A stretch of DNA of 64,000 nucleotides from Lineus longissimus (lineage: Eukaryota > Nemertea > Pilidiophora > Heteronemertea > Lineidae), in assembly GCF_910592395.1 (NCBI RefSeq), contig NC_088313.1:18740437-18804436 (forward strand). Reading direction: 5' to 3'. This document shows positions 1-12,282 of this stretch, in pieces. A model generated the notes under the pieces. That model saw nothing but the letters and a program-made list of their open reading frames with translations. It did not search any database and was not told the DNA's origin. Every line of letters begins with the position of its first letter. The first letter of the stretch is position 1. The position numbers were made by a program, and so were the translations under genes.

Positions 1-1066
1 ATTACTTTTAGAAAATACCATGCATCGTATATGCTAGGTCAAAATCAGCAGGCCCGAGACAAGGAAGAAAGGCTTCCAGGCCCTGTTCCTATTCTTCCGC
101 TGAACAAAGGTAACAAACACTATCCCTGTATTGATATTCTTGGAAAGCAAAATGAAAAGTGTTTGAACAGACCAGAAATACTGGTATACGCGATATGCCA
201 AAGAATCGCAGGGGAAGAAGTTTAGCTGCATACGAAATCTTCCAGATGTGTACCGCTGAGACCCGACATTTGCAGGCTACGATATCATTATGAACGTTGG
301 GACAGCTCCTAACTAATTTTACAGCAATCGAACAACCAAGAATGACAAACATAATTTTAGGCACCGGGTCCGGATTAACAGAGGACTGGTTGTCCCATCG
401 TCTTGCATCTGAACGCAGTGTTTGGGAAGACCGAACAAAGATGCAAGAACTTTTGCAACCGAAAATGAGTCTGCATAATCGAGACATTCAGATATGGGTC
501 GTCACCCGTTTGTTGTCGTTGGAGGCTGGATTGATGTGTAGAAGGAGATGTTTCCCCCACGCCCCACTCATCCTGAGTTTCAGGGCTTTTCATTCGGCTG
601 ACTTTTGAAAACATGGACAAGGCTTGCAGTATGAATTGCTTTGGTCATATTATTTTTCAATAACCATATTTAAAAATTCACCAATCTCAGAAGAAAAAGC
701 CTTTGGGGTACCTGGATAGAGCATAAAATACCATTTAAACCACAAACAAACTTTGTGTCTTAGGTCATACATCAGATTAACAAGAGTAAAGAGGATTGCC
801 CTAGGTGTAGACGCACGTTTTTTTCATGCACTAATAGGCCTAGACTTCATTATAAAACTATCTGAAATCATAACTGGAGGATTTGGCTGGGCGAGTGACA
901 TGAGATTGACACAGATTTAGGCTAAGAGTTTGTGCAATCATTTTAATATTCAGGCTGATATTCACTGTTGGCAGGGTGTGTGACAACCGTCACCTCTGGA
1001 AGGTGTTTGGGGGAGAACTCTGCAAGGTACCATAGAGGGTGTGGCACTAAACGTGAATGACAGCTG

Positions 1067-1107
1067 ATGGTTGCAAAGTTGATAGAGTTTATGGTTGCAA
1101 AGTTGAT
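1067..1107. repeat. Short direct repeat, two 17-bp copies
   Basis: The 17-mer ATGGTTGCAAAGTTGAT occurs at 1067-1083 and again at 1091-1107, separated by 7 bp. It is a simple local duplication with no further meaning seen. Confidence 0.8.
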
Positions 1108-1527
1108 GGTTGTTGCAGGAATGCGGCAAACCGTACTGATTCCACTTATCGCCTGAAAGCGACGACGAGGTCCGTCTATTAGTACGATAATCAATATAAC
1201 AATGTATCTCAATCTGATTGTCATGTAATGTAGATCTATCTATGCCTACGAATACATCATTGACCTCAAAACAAAAAACCGGTCGGTCATGATTATAATT
1301 CAGTGAGCCAAATTGTAGGCTTAATTAGGGAGACAATCCAATGGTGACAACGGGTGATTAGGCCTATGCCGTAAGATTTTCGAGTTGGCCTAATTTTAAC
1401 TCTATCACTAGACTGCCGATGGTAACACACAGAGCCACGGTAAAGGAGAAAATTGAACACTTGCGTAATTTTATGTTTACTATAATATTGCATGATCAAT
1501 ATTCAGAAAGACCTTAAATATCTATAT

Positions 1528-1610
1528 ATTTAAAGGCAGACTGTAGGCAAGAGCCAGGAGTGCCAGATATTTCACGAATTCTCCGATAGGTGTCCCCCTT
1601 CTCACAGTAC
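1528..1610 (+). repeat. Dispersed repeat, copy A
   Basis: This stretch begins ATTTAAAGGCAGACTGTAGGC and contains CCGATAGG and CACAGTAC in the same order and at similar spacing as 12096-12186. The two copies lie 10.5 kb apart in the same orientation. The shared edge around TTTAA suggests the end of a small non-autonomous DNA element, but no matching inverted terminus was found. Confidence 0.55.
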
Positions 1611-2813
1611 CGCACCAATAGTAGGACCCATTCTCCCTTGTACAAGGAATACTTGGATCAGCAGGTCAAACCCGCCCCAATTTTCACTGTGCATATCGCC
1701 TGGAGACCACTGAATAGACATGTGGCCCCTGCCTTTCGTCCCCTTTTAAAACTATTGTTAAAATGGCGGCGCTCTGTCGTTGTAGACGACCTATAGGTTA
1801 AGTCACACCGACACTGACAGAGAGGTTCGAGAAGTGTCTTGGTTCTCGACGTATTCGTACTCATGGAGTACTTATGTATTTTTTACTAGGCTATCATTGT
1901 TCTATCGCAGTCACCTCAATCATGAACAGAAAAGTGCATTTCATGCATACTGTATGACAGCAATTAACCGACCTAATTAACATAAGAGTACACCATACAC
2001 TATAATCAGAACAATATTTTCCACGGGTAAAATGCCTGTACGGTGCGGTTAATCGGTGCACCAATCTCTTAAAACAAAAACTTATATCATCATGTTGACA
2101 GGTGGAGAAACACTGCGGTGTTGATTACCTGTTTACCCACTTTTTCATAGCAGACGAGAAGGAACGGAGAAATGCTGTCAGGATGAACAGAAATGCAACC
2201 AAATTGCTGTAAAACCGCGAGGAGCCGTCACTGTACTTTAAGTAAAACACGCGCTGGCATTCGTCCTGAAATCTCGAGAGTCGCGAAACCGTCAACCGAT
2301 TTGACAGCAACTAGACATTTTGCCATATTAAGAACAAATAATGAATACATGTCAGGTTCAATATGACCTGGAAACGCTGATTTTGGTGCAGGAAGAAATG
2401 AAAGACACATAATATCTTTCAGGATAATTATCGCTCTGAGGTCTAGTTCGTTTCATTTCCAAGAGCACATGGCAGTGAAAATGAAAGTGCATTCACTTCC
2501 TGAACTTGCCTAGCACTTCGTGAGATGAAAACAGTCCAAGGTCCACTGTCAATAAGGATAAGACCATCACAGATGAAAATACAAAATGTGCCTTGCTGAA
2601 CTGGTAATGTCAAGGTTACGAGAGGAAAAACACAAAAGCGTGTCTCATTACGAACAATTCGAAATCACGAAAATGTTGCGTTTTGATTGTGAGATAATGG
2701 TTCAGGAGATCACATGGAACATTTCCATGGCAAAAGAGGAAGCACAATTTTATTACTTTCTTTCTGTCACTTATTCTACTCAAGGAGCTGAAGGCATCAA
2801 GCGGTGCCAACCC

Positions 2814-2819
2814 TTTATT
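2814..2819 (-). terminator. Polyadenylation signal AATAAA
   Basis: On the minus strand AATAAA lies 81 bp past the stop codon of the 2900-3802 reading frame. This supports that frame being the last exon of a real transcribed gene. Confidence 0.6.
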
Positions 2820-2899
2820 GGGATCTAGATCACCTATATCCTAACTACCTATACCCCTGAAACTACCAGTTTTGCCAAGCACAAATTGTACCACTACTA

Positions 2900-3802
2900 T
2901 CATGATAATCCAGTATGAACCTCTACCCTGGGTAGATCTGATGACTGCGACCCCAGGACCGTGGTTGACACAGCCCCCGATCTGGGTGACCCTCCACGTG
3001 TCGTGGCACCGTCCACAGAACCCTGTTTCCCGCTGGTACTCCGAGGCGAGACCTTCACCTCGCGAATCCTCTCGTTAAGTTTAGAGTCCCCCATCTCCAG
3101 ATCTTCCGAAGGCACAGTGGAAGGTCTGTATTGTTCCTGACGGGGACTTATGACTTTCTCTAATTGTTTAGTCCGTTTAGAACTAGAATTCACACCACCT
3201 CCACCTCTGTCCGGAGGCTCACACTCCGAAGAAGAATCACTACTCGAGATATGAGGTCTAACAATCTCTAAGTTCGTCCACTGGGAACTCTCCTCAGGGA
3301 CCTCAACCTCCACGCCAGTTCCTTGGGAGAATGCCACATCTTCCAAAGGTTCACAGGCCCGAACACCCGCCAACCATTCCCTGCACTTTTCATGATTTTG
3401 ATCTAGATATATCCGTTCGTCCGAGTAGTATTTTTTCCTCAGTCCTATTTCCTTGGGGTGTGTTTCTGCCAAAGTGACAGTCACACCCACATCAGGGATC
3501 TCCGACTGGTGGATCATCATTTGTGACCGTGTGCGGTGAATTTTCGCTTTAGTCCGTTTCGCGGGTTTTGTGTGACTGGAGTGAGTATGGCCATGATGGC
3601 GGCCGATCTCGAGGTCCTGGCCAGACCGATGCACCCTATTCAAGTCTGTGAAGTCAATGTTCTTAGCACCATTCTGTCTTTGTTCGAAGTCCCTCCACGA
3701 AGGGGGCTTCGGGGGTTTGGGTAGGACACTTAACCCGCAGCCCCGTCCAGTGGATGCGCCAGGGTTGTGACGCCCATACATACCTCGCCTTTCGCACAGC
3801 AT
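2900..3802 (-). CDS. Uncharacterised basic/serine-rich protein, last or only exon
   Basis: This 300-codon frame, counted from the first in-frame ATG at 3802, is the only long frame in the first 12 kb. I do not recognise the family. The middle part (about residues 105-165) looks globular, with an aromatic and charged stretch KKYYSDERIYLDQNHEKCREW. The flanks look disordered: an N-terminal proline/basic segment (PKPPKPPSW), a serine/acidic patch SSSDSSSECEPPD, a poly-Gly run and a Ser/Arg/Gly tail. No signal peptide or membrane segment is visible. The AATAAA 81 bp downstream fits a terminal exon. The frame stays open about 20 codons above the ATG, and a donor-like GAG/GTATGT sits near 3783, so upstream exons or the later ATG at 3781 are possible. 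Confidence 0.6.
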   Translation of the reverse strand: MLCERRGMYGRHNPGASTGRGCGLSVLPKPPKPPSWRDFEQRQNGAKNIDFTDLNRVHRSGQDLEIGRHHGHTHSSHTKPAKRTKAKIHRTRSQMMIHQSEIPDVGVTVTLAETHPKEIGLRKKYYSDERIYLDQNHEKCREWLAGVRACEPLEDVAFSQGTGVEVEVPEESSQWTNLEIVRPHISSSDSSSECEPPDRGGGGVNSSSKRTKQLEKVISPRQEQYRPSTVPSEDLEMGDSKLNERIREVKVSPRSTSGKQGSVDGATTRGGSPRSGAVSTTVLGSQSSDLPRVEVHTGLS

Positions 3803-5379
3803 AAAATCCAATATGGTGGCCAAGCAGGTTTTTGTTTTAGACCAAATAACCCAGATAGCCGTTCAACATGCACTTATGTTTTCCACACGGCAAAGAGTAA
3901 ATGTTTGTCGAAGACCGCGCGTTGTTTAACGGAGAACAAACAGAAAAACAAAGCAAACCGTAGAATCCATAGCATGTAAAGTCAAATTCACATAACGAAT
4001 GTTTGAACAGGAAAAGTCGACTCGTACCACCAATCTCTGTCTGAATCCTTCTCCGTTAACTTGCTGTAGGTAGATGTAGACGGTTCGTACATGTACGTAG
4101 TCTGGCTACGTATATATGGCACTGGTATCTTTCACTCCTGCTGGCAGTATGGCCTATATACTCCGGAGTAATCACCTGTCTCTGGTTACAGCCTGGCAGC
4201 CCGCGCCTGCCACTTCCTAGCGGCAATGCTGAAACGAGAAGCAAAACAAACCGTGAAAGCTTTCTGGCGGTGTCAGGGTATTTTATGCCTGGAAAAACAA
4301 CACAAAGTGAGCAGACGATCGAAACTACAACGCTTCGACAGACAACTTACTTGATTTGATATTCTAGTCGAAGCCAAAGCGTGTCAACGTTTATTTTGAG
4401 GACAATGAGACTATTCTAATGTTCAATAGATGATATTCGGTCTTCTAGCAGACGACACTTATTTGAGTTGAAGAACCACACGCCCCGCTGTCATTCCAAA
4501 GAAAATTCATAAATAATGTCTTGGTGTGTTTATCACGCAATGTTATAAAAAGAACCGAAGGACAATCTTGCATTTATCGCACGTTTGAAGTGGACAAAGG
4601 ACTATTCTGCAAAAGAATAATAGTTTAACTACAAGTCGTGATATACATATTCTTGTCCAATTTTACCCGTCATGACGTGCATATACCCATTCTAAGTAAG
4701 ACATCTAATTGTCCTGGTTATATAACTCGTGATAATATTCCATGATAAACTGGTTTATGGTTTGTGACACTTTTTTGCTGTGCCGATATGGTTTGAGTCG
4801 CGGCTGGAGGTCATCCCTATGGTTAGCCCGCCAAAGTTTCGTTGTCAATCTTGTCAGGAATCTTGTAAGAATCTTGTTAGAAGAGGCTGATTCTTATAAG
4901 ATTTCCTTTCACAATTTTAAATTCAATATCAAAGAGAGGGCGGGGTTGTTCATGGCAACAAGATCGGCGCGCGATTTGCTGCTTTAGTCACGATCATTCA
5001 CGCGTCAGCAACATTTGCGCATCCTGAGGAAGTCAGGGGATATATATGTTTCTTCGGCTCTGCGACACTATTGCGCCACTAATCATGCAGCGTTTCACAT
5101 TTTTGTCAGGACTGCTCGCAATATCACACATACTACGTACGTGTTCTATATCACAAAATGTATTGTTCTATATCAACTGCTAACAACTAATTCCAAGAAC
5201 TATTAGGGAAACAATGAGAATAAACGCACCAATTTCATTCTTGATTAAGCATTCGGTCAACAATTTTACACCAGCATTACAATATCATGTTTCCGAAATG
5301 CATCGGTTCATGGTAGATGAACGACGAACATTAGATATCGTGGCTTTGACCAATGATGGTGACAGACGAGGGATCGGTT

Positions 5380-5506
5380 GAAATTTCTTAAGAAATGCAA
5401 GGGGAAAACGTTGGAAACTTTAAAAAACGAAGAGGAAGCGGTTAGAAGCTTTAAGAAACGAAGGGGGAAACGCCGGAAGTTTCCAAGAGCGTAGGGGAAG
5501 GCGTTG
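5380..5506. repeat. Minisatellite, four diverged copies of about 31 bp
   Basis: Units start at 5380, 5414, 5445 and 5476, each opening with GAAACTTT or a close variant, followed by an AAGAAACGAAGGGGGAA-like core and a CGTTG/CGCCG end. Three units are exactly 31 bp and the first is 34 bp. The copies have diverged by substitution, so the array is not recent. Confidence 0.8.
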
Positions 5507-8331
5507 GAGGTATTTCAGTGGTACCCACCTGAGCACGTTTTCTTTTACTTTGAAATATCACATGGAGACAGTTTAGCCGTGACCATTCACCAAGTGACCT
5601 GGCCACAAAATGGCGGAGGTATTCCCGAGTACAGGTGTCCTCCCAAATCTTATCTTCAGACAACATGTGAGTATGTCACTCACAAGGCGTGCCATCAACT
5701 CTTTTAAGTAATCAGCTAACTTAACATCAAGATAAGGCAAATTAAAGGGGCAATGTCGCAAATAGAAATCATGCAAGCCTATCTCGACTTGGATGCTGGT
5801 ACGGCAGCATTGCAGATGAACACTCGAGATGAATTTTTATGTCATCTGCACCAGACTCCATTGCTTATCTTTTTCGTCTTCGCTGAATCTTTCTTTAAAG
5901 GCCCATTATTTAGTAATGGCACTGTCCCTTAATTTTTGAGGTCAGGGGCCAAGAACCCGATATCTCCAACTCTTAGCACAGGTATGCACAGTCTACCTGT
6001 AAGGCCAAGCCGAGTTCTCTAGTTAGTTGGTTGTAGACCTGCTGAGCAAGCAGAACACAGTCTGTTGAGCATTCTCGAACTACAGAGAGCTATCGAGACG
6101 AATATTTGCGTCTGGGTCTTACTCACAGATCCCTGTCAGGAATAAGAAACCAGTTGTCAACCAAAAGACTTGCAGCATGGAGCTTTTGGCATCGCGTCTC
6201 TTGAAAATGATCTGCTGACGCATTCATATACATTCCACCACAAAATCTGCTGGAAAGGAACAAAAAATGTCCGCATCTGAAGTCGTGACGTATGGGGTGA
6301 AAGGAGACTATTGGACCTATATAAGTAGCTAGGCTGACGCCCTTGTAACTAGGATAATAAATAAATACACACTGAGACGTTTAAAGAATTTCTTGTGATA
6401 TTTCAAATATTCTGTCCAATAATGGCAACCCGTCGCGCATGCAAAAGCTATCATTTTTGTATAGTTAGCTTTATTAGAGTGAAATAACTTCAGCGGATCT
6501 CGCATTGTCATTTTCTAGAATGTTTACAACTCGTAGAGCAGTGATATTCAGCGGATAAAACGACTTTGTTCACTTCTACCGCGGATGACGTCGATTGTAA
6601 GATGACACCGCCGCCATTACAATAGGCCCGGGCAAATCACGTGACTGCATTTAAGCGCAAACTGTCGGATATCAATTCGGCCATTCGGTATTTTCTTTGC
6701 GGTATTGTTGTTGCTAAAGACGTCATCGACTATGGACTGTCAATGAAATATCAAGATTGATTAAACAGAAATCATCAGATTTGACTTCAAAAGTCAATCT
6801 GTGCTTCTTAGTTCTTAGCAGAAAGATCTTGGCCAGGATTCTGGTTTTAAAGATACTTCCCAAGGGTTTGGTGAGAGTCTGCTTAAGTATTCGGTAAGAT
6901 CCTAGTGATTATTGTAATAAATTGCACATCTCAGTAAGAGTGTGAAAGCTTTGTAATTCTCATCTAAAACAAATCGATCTTTATGACGATGCTTACCTGG
7001 AATTGTATCGGGATCACTCAATATGGGTTCAATGTCAAGTCTTTCTCGATATATAGTCTACCACTATTTAATGGCATTAAGATGCGACTACGCTTAGCTG
7101 TCTCCTGTACGAATGAGCCAGCGTGGTCACTGGTGGAACCCATTCCCAGCAGGGGATGCCAATTAGTGCCGTACCAAAATCTTATTTCTGGATTTTGTTG
7201 CGTCATTTTTGCGGGGTTTGTGATTTGATAACATCTGCTGCCTCTTTCACAACATTGTCAAAGCCTTTTCTCATTGTCAGGTCGAAGTATCGTCTGCTAA
7301 CGTCTATTTTAGCCTCCTTTTCTCGAACAGTCAATTTGGTCAACCAAATTCGCGTGCTTCTTGGCATCGGCACCAGGTGACCATGTAAAACCTAAGCATC
7401 TGCAATCTGCGAAAAAGCAGTCGTCGGCACGACATCACGAGATTCTGGTGAACATATATCTGTCGGTTTATGTGCTTGAGAATTTCTGCACATTTTCCAT
7501 TGAGTACTTATAAAGACAAAATCTAAAGGCCTACCTTCGAATCGTTGGGAAATCCCATGAGATAAAACAAGCGGATTCCGATACTTCTGAACCATAATGT
7601 GAGAGTCACTATTGAGAGTTATTCAGGGCTTGTGCCGTAATTTCTATACCACAAAATACAAAATAGCCAACTATTCCTCGAAAATTTGGAAATATTCCTA
7701 ATATTCTCTGGCATAAGGGAATGAGTGTATTCTACACATCTTATACTCACATTCCCAACTTTAAAATCCTCCAAGATTAGCTGTAGTTGTGTTCAAGCGA
7801 CCGAATCTGAGGGCTAAAATGGGCCAATAAAAATCACCACGATTCCAAATCGTTCCTTTTACTGTCTACAAACTTGAAGTGCAATATTATGATCACTTAT
7901 TGTTAAAAGTGCTAAATTAGTCATGCGGCCAACATGACCAATGAAGTCCTTCCGGTGGATTTGGTCTGCAGATATCAAATTGTCTTCTACGGCAGACGAC
8001 AACGGAACAACAATACGATCGAACAATACGAAAGTTGATGACAATAGAATATGATGGCAATAGAATTTTGACACCAGACACATCGAATGTCAACTTACAC
8101 AAAAACGAATGAATCATAGGATATCTATAAAAGTTTAGGCGGAATTGTTTGTATCCGGTTTTCTGGTCACGATTCAATGAAACACATCAAAACATTTTCA
8201 GATTTTGGCGAAATCACTGAGTGGTTATTGTACGATATACGTCGTTAAGGCAGACGTAGAGACCTGGCGGGCCCCGGGTGACAGGCACTTAGAAAGTTTC
8301 TAGGAGACAAATCTATTCCTTTTCCCAACCG

Positions 8332-8525
8332 CCAATGGCGCTAAAGCCGAATCTTGCGTGTCATCAATGGACCAATCAGATTCGCCGAAATTTATTCTCC
8401 GCATAGCTCTGCTCGGCTCAACGCGCACCGACCAATCAGAAAGGGTGATTAATGGATGCACTTGACGTTCTGCCAATCAAATAAACCAGTTTCTTTACTT
8501 CGTAAATATGTTGATATGAACCAAT
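8332..8525 (+). promoter_or_regulatory. Cluster of five CCAAT boxes, candidate promoter or enhancer
   Basis: CCAAT occurs at 8332, 8372, 8432, 8473 and 8521, all in the same orientation. Three sit in the identical 9-mer ACCAATCAG (8371, 8431, 8520) and one in GCCAATCAA. Spacings are 40, 60, 41 and 48 bp, close to whole helical turns. The trimeric factor NF-Y binds (A/G)(A/G)CCAAT(C/G)(A/G), and clustered, helically phased sites are known from promoters. No clear gene start was found within 2 kb on either side, so the target is unknown. Confidence 0.5.
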
Positions 8526-10784
8526 CAGGGCAAACGAAATTCACGCGGATGTTCTTGGGACAACATGCTAGTATATCATTTAATGTATCAAGTAACGCTT
8601 ATACATTACGGAAAATTTTCCCTGAGAACAAATTATACATGTTGTTCCATCTCCTTTCATGCCATTTTCAAACCTATATCAATATTTGTAGTAAGGTTAA
8701 ATGAAATATAATAAAAGCTTGGGAGAGTGCAAAAAATCTCGTCCGTCGTGGCTTCAGGCGAGGGAAAATTTGAATACAAAATGGCCGTGCCTGATATACA
8801 TTGGGATAAGATAGTTTGCACAGTGTTGGCGTATTTGCTTTTCTGATTCATAAAGGTTCATCTTTCACAAGAGGCTCTGAGACATGTTCAGGGGTAATGA
8901 GTTCATTATTTCGTTGAACATAGCGTGAAGATTTTTCGAGTAAGTGTGAGAGGTTGGTTGACATATGATTCATGCTACGCAGGCCTTAACCAATTTCGTT
9001 GGAAGATTTTAATCTTTATAAAGTGCCTAATGCAACCACTCATTTGGACAGTTTCTCCCAAAATATAGAAATAAGACGCAGGAAAAACAACACTTCTGAT
9101 GGCAGTTAATCTCTCTGTTTTAAAAGGATTATTTCTCTTTATTGAGTTTGTCTGCAGGCAGAGAATTTCCACGGACTTCATTGGCGTGTCAAAATTGAAT
9201 TCGCCACTCTCTTCTGGCTGGCTGAATATAGGAGACGTAAGGTTTACAAACCAACACATGTCAATCATGTTTCGCCGGAGAACTTACAAAAAAACATGAT
9301 TCAGTCGTAAGTAAAAAAAAGTGTTGTTTCGTTCAGCTCATTTCATAGACTGAACAAGTTTAGTCCATACATTTAGATCATAAAGCAATAAAAAAACATT
9401 AGGGGCTCACAGAAACTAAGAAAATATTACCACTTTCCTCCATTGACACATGGTTATCAGATAAAAATAACTCTGACTGACTAGCAGCGCCGCCGTTGGC
9501 GAGTAGTAGAACTGTACACCAGAGCATAGGGTGCTGCTGTATTCGGTAGAAACTGAGACGTTCTCTCTGTTCCAAGGGGTGGATAATGTTCCAACGACTG
9601 TAACGGAATTCATGATTGCGAGAGAAAATGATGAGACGCTTCAAACCGATCTAAGACATAATAATATAAATTCTGAAAAGTTGTTGAAAATCTTTAATAT
9701 TGAAACTGTCGGAACATTTTTGTTGTTATTCCTTTATGGTAAGACTAGATTGATCCATGCATGTGGATGAACTTCGATAGAAGACCTCAACTGATGGTGA
9801 GCGAATGGAGTTGGCAAAGGATAGTATCTGATGATTGTACCTTTGGAGTTCATTGGGCGTGTGGTATTTTGGCGTGTGGTTCTTGTTCATGTATATGTTA
9901 TACAATTTGAGAAGGTTGTTTACCGACATGTCTTTTTTCTCGTCAAAAGGAATTTTAAACCCTGTTGGTCGACTTGCTTTTAAGGACCTATGTTTAATTT
10001 TAAACGTTCTGACAACAGCGTTTCCTTAGAATTAGAATCATTAACTTTTGGTTTAATAACTTATGTTTGATGAAGTTTTGTTGTCAATGTGTGTTGTTAC
10101 TTTCGCTTTGTTTACTCTCATGTGAACTTGTTTTCAAAGTGCATTTGTTGAACCGACCTGTGTCAACTTTTGGTAAACAATACAGGTATTGACGAGGAAA
10201 AACATTGCCTTAATGGGAGTTGTCAGGGATCGTAGGTCCTATCTAAGAGTAACCAGCCTAAATTTCAGGGTCCTATTCACTATGGCCGTTCCCAGATTTG
10301 TCCCCGGCGCCAGTTGCTTCTTTCATTTGTTTTAGATCCTTTACATCTTAAAGTAACTGCCATATGGATGCTGGGGTTGACCAAATCAAATCAGAATCTA
10401 AGATGGCTGCCAGGAGCAAAGATGGCTGCCGCCCCAACTTCCCGATCCACGATATCTCGAGTACAAACTTTGAAACGAATTCAAAAATGGCAAAGTAGAA
10501 GTACATACACGAATAGAAAGTTTGCGTTGGGATTTGATTCGATGAGGATGGCTATGGACTACCTCAGGAGTGTACATTTACACGAAAACGGAAGACGCCC
10601 ATCCCAGACCACAGAAATTGGAACCCGATGAAAGGTTCTAGTGGTCACTTTCGACAGGTGGTTTCCTGAAGAGCAGTGTGATGTTTTCTGTGACTAGGAC
10701 TCGAAAATGAAGAGTGGGTCATACAAGTGACTTGTCAAAACCCCGCAGTCGAAAATGAAGGCGTCTCGTAGGTTGTGTCGTCGT

Positions 10785-10925
10785 TGGAAATGTCCTCGGA
10801 TAGAATGTCCGGGAAACAAAGGAGTTAGAACCATACACTATGATCCGTCAGAATACAATAGGACCAGACACTTTTATCAAGGGGACATTTTCGACTGTCA
10901 CACCGATCGTCCTGCCTGTCGATTC
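10785..10925 (+). repeat. Dispersed repeat, second family, copy 1
   Basis: This stretch resembles 37907-38078 in the same orientation. Shared blocks in order include TGTCCTCGGATAGA, GAACCAT, TATGATCCGT/TATAATCCGT, AGAATACA, GGGGACATTTT and CACACCGATCG/TACACCGGTCG. An open frame of 96 codons crosses it, but the other copy does not keep that frame, so it is treated as a repeat and not a gene. Confidence 0.6.
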
Positions 10926-11696
10926 GAGGGAGATGTGCTTGTCTCTGCCGAAACAGAGAAGAGAACCTCGGGTTTTATCCTTGGACCGAGGCACAGGTGG
11001 GGATCTCGGGCATGTAACGGCAGTAGTGACAGCTCACCTGTTTAGTTCAAACTGCAAAAGACGTCAGTTGAGATGACGTAAGACGACTCACCTGATTGAC
11101 AAGAACCCTTGAAATATTCGGAGCAGACGGTATCCACACTCAAAGACAGTATTCCGCGCCATGGTGGGAAGACAACCACAGCCATTCAGCACACACACCA
11201 ACTCTAAACCATGTCTAAACTATAATAGCGTTCTATAAAGCGGGTATCGGATAATCTGTGCGTACATACCAGGCGCAACTCTCCCTGGTGGCTCCACAGA
11301 CGTCCCGATTTAAACTCTTGCCCACGGGAAGGTTTTAGTATGGAGGTCTAATCAAGCGGACATGTTCCCATTGATCGTGCTTGGCCTGATCGTCGGTTGA
11401 AATCGAGTTTTGTTGTTCTAGCAAGACACAACCAAAAGCACCAATAAAAGACTCTATTGGGTTCACTGAAAGCGGCTATTGTGCGCTATTGTGAGTGTGT
11501 TCCGGGCCCATTGTAATGGTGTGACCATGTTTACTTTTTGTCCTCGCCACAATGGCACTATTACCAAAAGGGAAAGTTGAATTATACCATCAATTTTAGG
11601 CTCCATGTAACACATTCTTGACGTGACGGAAATAAGACTTGACGCGGTGTGACGTTTCTGATTCCAACAAAATTTGATTAAACAGGTTATCCTGAC

Positions 11697-11850
11697 GGAC
11701 AAAGACAGGAGATGGCGTGGACGGATGACTGGAGGTGACCACTGGAGACATTCCCATTCCCCGAAATGATAGTATCAATACAAACGTCATCTCCTGTCTT
11801 CAGTGGTCATCTCCTCCCCTGAATGCGAATGTCTCCGTCACCTCGCCCCT
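11697..11850. repeat. Compound inverted repeat
   Basis: AAGACAGGAGATG near 11701 is matched inverted by CATCTCCTGTCTT near 11790. GAGGTGACCACTGGAGACATTC near 11731 is matched inverted, with a small gap, by GAATGTCTCCGTCACCTC near 11828-11845. Nested inverted arms like these are typical of a decayed hairpin (MITE-like) element. The boundaries are approximate. Confidence 0.45.
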
Positions 11851-12095
11851 AATCTTATTATAAGATGAGGTTGCATCGTTGATACTAGGTGATTCAAACT
11901 GAATTACTCGGTCCCTCAACCCTCTATCTTAGAAATGAATGGACTCGTCATGCCTCATAGACTTAATTCATATCAGCCATTGACCAATTAATACTTGGAA
12001 TGTCGTACAAAATAGCATTTAAAATTACTTGCACCAGGTGTAGGCTATTCGATGATAGTAAAAGTCAAGTAACCTTGATCCTGCACATGCAACCC

Positions 12096-12186
12096 ATTTA
12101 ACGGGAGACTGTAGGCGGCAGGAGCAAGGTTGGTCGGATTATGCTACACGAAGTTGCCGATAGGGGTCACTCTTAAATCACAGTAC
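12096..12186 (+). repeat. Dispersed repeat, copy B
   Basis: Partner of 1528-1610. It opens with ATTTAACGGGAGACTGTAGGC and shares the GCCGATAGGGGTC and CACAGTAC blocks. It ends about 100 bp past the stop codon of the glycosyltransferase gene. Confidence 0.55.
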
Positions 12187-12282
12187 ACCGTAAATTCGTA
12201 AAACACCAAGATACACATCGGAATTATCCACGCTTGTATGAAGATGATGATATTACCGCCGAGTCAAACACAACCCAGCCCG

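Larger units (their letters stand above)
1..2813. other. Intergenic region, no gene recognised
   Basis: The open frames here are short, overlap one another on both strands and show no family signature. The region holds a short direct repeat near 1067-1107 and one copy of a dispersed repeat at 1528-1610. The right end is probably 3' flank of the minus-strand gene at 2900-3802. Confidence 0.5.
3803..12282. other. Long intergenic region, no gene recognised
   Basis: About 8.5 kb without a convincing coding region. The frames are under about 105 codons and overlap on opposite strands. It contains the minisatellite at 5380-5506, the CCAAT cluster at 8332-8525, a dispersed repeat at 10785-10925, a compound inverted repeat near 11697-11850 and a dispersed repeat at 12096-12186. 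Confidence 0.5.

Noticed and set aside
10314-11076. Three open frames of 78-105 codons
   Set aside because: They overlap in different frames, contain a dispersed repeat whose second copy does not keep the frame, and show no family similarity.
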